From contig CM082581.2 of NCBI GenBank assembly GCA_040954595.2, forward strand, positions 8,308,001 to 8,372,000: a stretch of DNA of 64,000 bases, in the 5' to 3' direction. The DNA comes from Balanoglossus misakiensis (lineage: Eukaryota; Hemichordata). Position 1 is the stretch's first letter; each line of letters opens with the position of its first letter. The translations under genes were made by a program, and so were the position numbers. Below the pieces are notes generated by a model. The model was not told where the DNA came from, searched no databases, and saw only the letters and a program-made list of their open reading frames with translations. This document shows, in pieces, positions 61,972-64,000 of this stretch.

Positions 61972-64000
61972 ACAACCTCCACCATCTGGTCAAGTGACAC
62001 AAATGTAATTATATCAAGAGTCTTGTAGAAGGTCTCTTTGAGGTTCCGCAGCGATTAGATTTTTGGGTTTGTAGCACTGTGTGTTATAAATGTGCTTTAA
62101 GCTGCTCGAGACAGTGCACCTTCGCATTGCATAGCTAAAGAATCGCCGAAAAAGACTAATTTCCTGTGAATTTGCAGCAAACATGACGAGACTTACATTT
62201 TAAGTTTCAAAGAAACAATTAGAAGATTAAAAAACGGAATGTATACATGTACCAGGTAAAAGTAAGGATTAGATAAAAAACAGGGCCAGCAAATCACGTT
62301 GCAGAAACAGTCAGATGAAGGCACTTGTTTAACCAGCTACAGGGCATGGACAGCAAAGCAGTGGCAATCATTTCCCACGGAGTGTGGCTTCCTGTAGAGA
62401 AGGCGATAGTTGAAGCTGATCATTGGCCAAACGGCAGGGAAGTAGCGAACGCATAATTCACATGTTAGTTTTACGGTCACTGGCATTTAGAATTAAAGTT
62501 GTTCACTTAAAAGCGCTGATTTAAATTAATGACTTGGGCGTGTTGCCATTATCCGATGACAAGAGCACACACATCTGTAGTTTACTCGATAATATCTCGT
62601 GCCATTTACTGTATCGCTGCAGTTTTTTTGTTTATTTTCTCACCAGAAATGCCTGTGGAGATTTATTCGTAGTTGGTGCAAATGAAATCCGAAGGTTGAG
62701 TATTTAGCTTTAACCGAACAACCACACAAAAAGTGCAGCAGACACTAATGTTTTCATGCCAGATTTCTAGAACCAATATGTGCACGATCGCGCCACACGA
62801 CGACGACGATAATGATGATGATTTCAATGCCGTTTTATGTAAACGAAGCAAATCAGATAAGAAGAGCCAAAATTCACTGGTTCTCCGCATCACGTTAAGT
62901 CACCGTATTTAAAGTTAAATCTGGGCGTGCATAGTTTGCAAAGTATCGTTGCCTCGTCTCCGAGGCGCTTCAGGATTTAATTTGTCAACAGAGTCACGTA
63001 CGCCGACCATAAAACCAGACATACTATCACAACATTACATGTCTTCCTTAAAGCCATTTCGATTGTACGCTTAATTAGGAATATATCTCTGTGCGATATA
63101 TTACTTCATTGAGTCGTATTCAGGTTTCAAAGCGTGTCGAATCTTCGCAAAATGAAAAAGGTTTTACAAACGACAGCATTTGTAATGTCTGATTAGATTG
63201 TATAGCTACAGTTCACAACATTTCAATATTCTTGTAATAAATATACTATTTGTGGGATATTTTATTTTTGTGTTAATGCTGATTGACTCGCATTTCCTTA
63301 GTTGAAATGAACACAGGTAAACGGCGTTATTGAATGCATTTCTGAAAGCCTTGTCTGACTTTTTCCTGGTCATTATTTCATCAAAGCTCCGGTTATCTGT
63401 TCAGTTGTATCCGTATTTACCGCTAATTTACTTGCTGAAGTAAGATTGTTTTAGTATTTACATTTGGCGTGTGGAACCAAATCAGTTTGGAGCGATAAAA
63501 TCTGGTCATTATTAGTGGTCAATTAGCTACCTATCAACAGACTAATAAACTAATCTATAAATAAGCAAGATTGTGCTGTTATTATCAAAGCAAACAGTGG
63601 GATGAAGAGGCCAGATGCATATCATTCATGTATGACGATCTCTTCGGGCGCCTTGCTGACTTCACATAGCGTACTGTATTAACTTTGATTGGTACTTCGG
63701 TTTTATCCTATCGAGAATAAAAAATAATTCCCTGTGTTCCGTTATGCCAAGTTGACCGACCTGTCTGATTTGGCTATTTACCTCATCTGTGGAAACTATA
63801 TATTTACATTTAGCTTATTATTTCCCCACTGGCAATATAAACCTATATTTCTTCCAATCTTCTCGCCTAACCTCTGATAAGTTCACAGATTTTAGAATTA
63901 TCTGTGACAGACCGTTCTTTTCACATGAAAGGTATACAGAATCTCTGAAATGCAGTGTGGTACATTTCACCGAGCTGAGTGAACGACTATGTATTGGCAC

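Larger units (their letters stand above)
48865..64000. other. Region upstream of gene B, no firm gene
   Basis: About 15 kb of AT-rich DNA with GGT, ATC and CCA microsatellites, long G and C runs, and three weak coding candidates listed separately (50040, 53087 and 56302). A TATA-like palindrome CTTATATAAG at 49166-49175 lies about 300 nt upstream of the gene B candidate start. No other family was recognised on either strand. Confidence 0.55.

Overview
The window is animal (eukaryotic) genomic DNA, mostly non-coding. It holds two multi-exon genes with GT-AG introns, both on the minus strand, plus microsatellites, a fold-back transposon and many short palindromes. The exon sizes 146-45-110, AT-rich introns and lack of marked CpG depletion suggest a marine invertebrate bilaterian such as a lancelet or another deuterostome, or a lophotrochozoan. 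The species cannot be fixed from sequence alone.

Both genes encode nicotinic acetylcholine receptor (nAChR) subunits of the pentameric Cys-loop ligand-gated channel family. Gene A has six body exons at 884-5695 and a signal-peptide exon at 33571-33631, beyond a 27.9 kb first intron; the joined reading frame is exactly 1500 nt (499 residues plus stop). Gene B lies at 43642-47697, with a probable signal-peptide exon at about 48781-48864 whose start is unresolved. Exons 2 to 6 have identical lengths in both genes (146, 45, 110, 203 and 339 nt), so they are tandem paralogues. Both keep the 13-residue Cys-loop, the cation-type pore (GEK before M2, a Glu after it) and four membrane segments. Both lack the adjacent cysteine pair of alpha subunits, so they are non-alpha type and would be expected to work inside a pentamer with other subunits.

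Layout: 1-883, 3' flank of gene A; 884-5695, gene A exons 7 to 2; 5696-33570, gene A intron 1, with no recognisable gene; 33571-33631, gene A exon 1; 33632-43641, intergenic, with a CpG-rich stretch next to gene A and a tandem CRE pair; 43642-47697, gene B exons 7 to 2, with a 355 bp TTAA-flanked MITE in intron 5; 48781-48864, gene B candidate exon 1; 48865-64000, upstream DNA with microsatellites and one unusually long unexplained reading frame (53087-53740, plus strand). No tRNA, rRNA or CRISPR array was seen.

The most informative points are: loop C, the ligand-recognition loop, differs at 12 consecutive residues between the paralogues inside an otherwise highly conserved exon; gene B's best start codon is one base out of frame at an A4 run; and TACATGTA (24 copies) and TGACGTCA (8 copies) are far more frequent than composition predicts.
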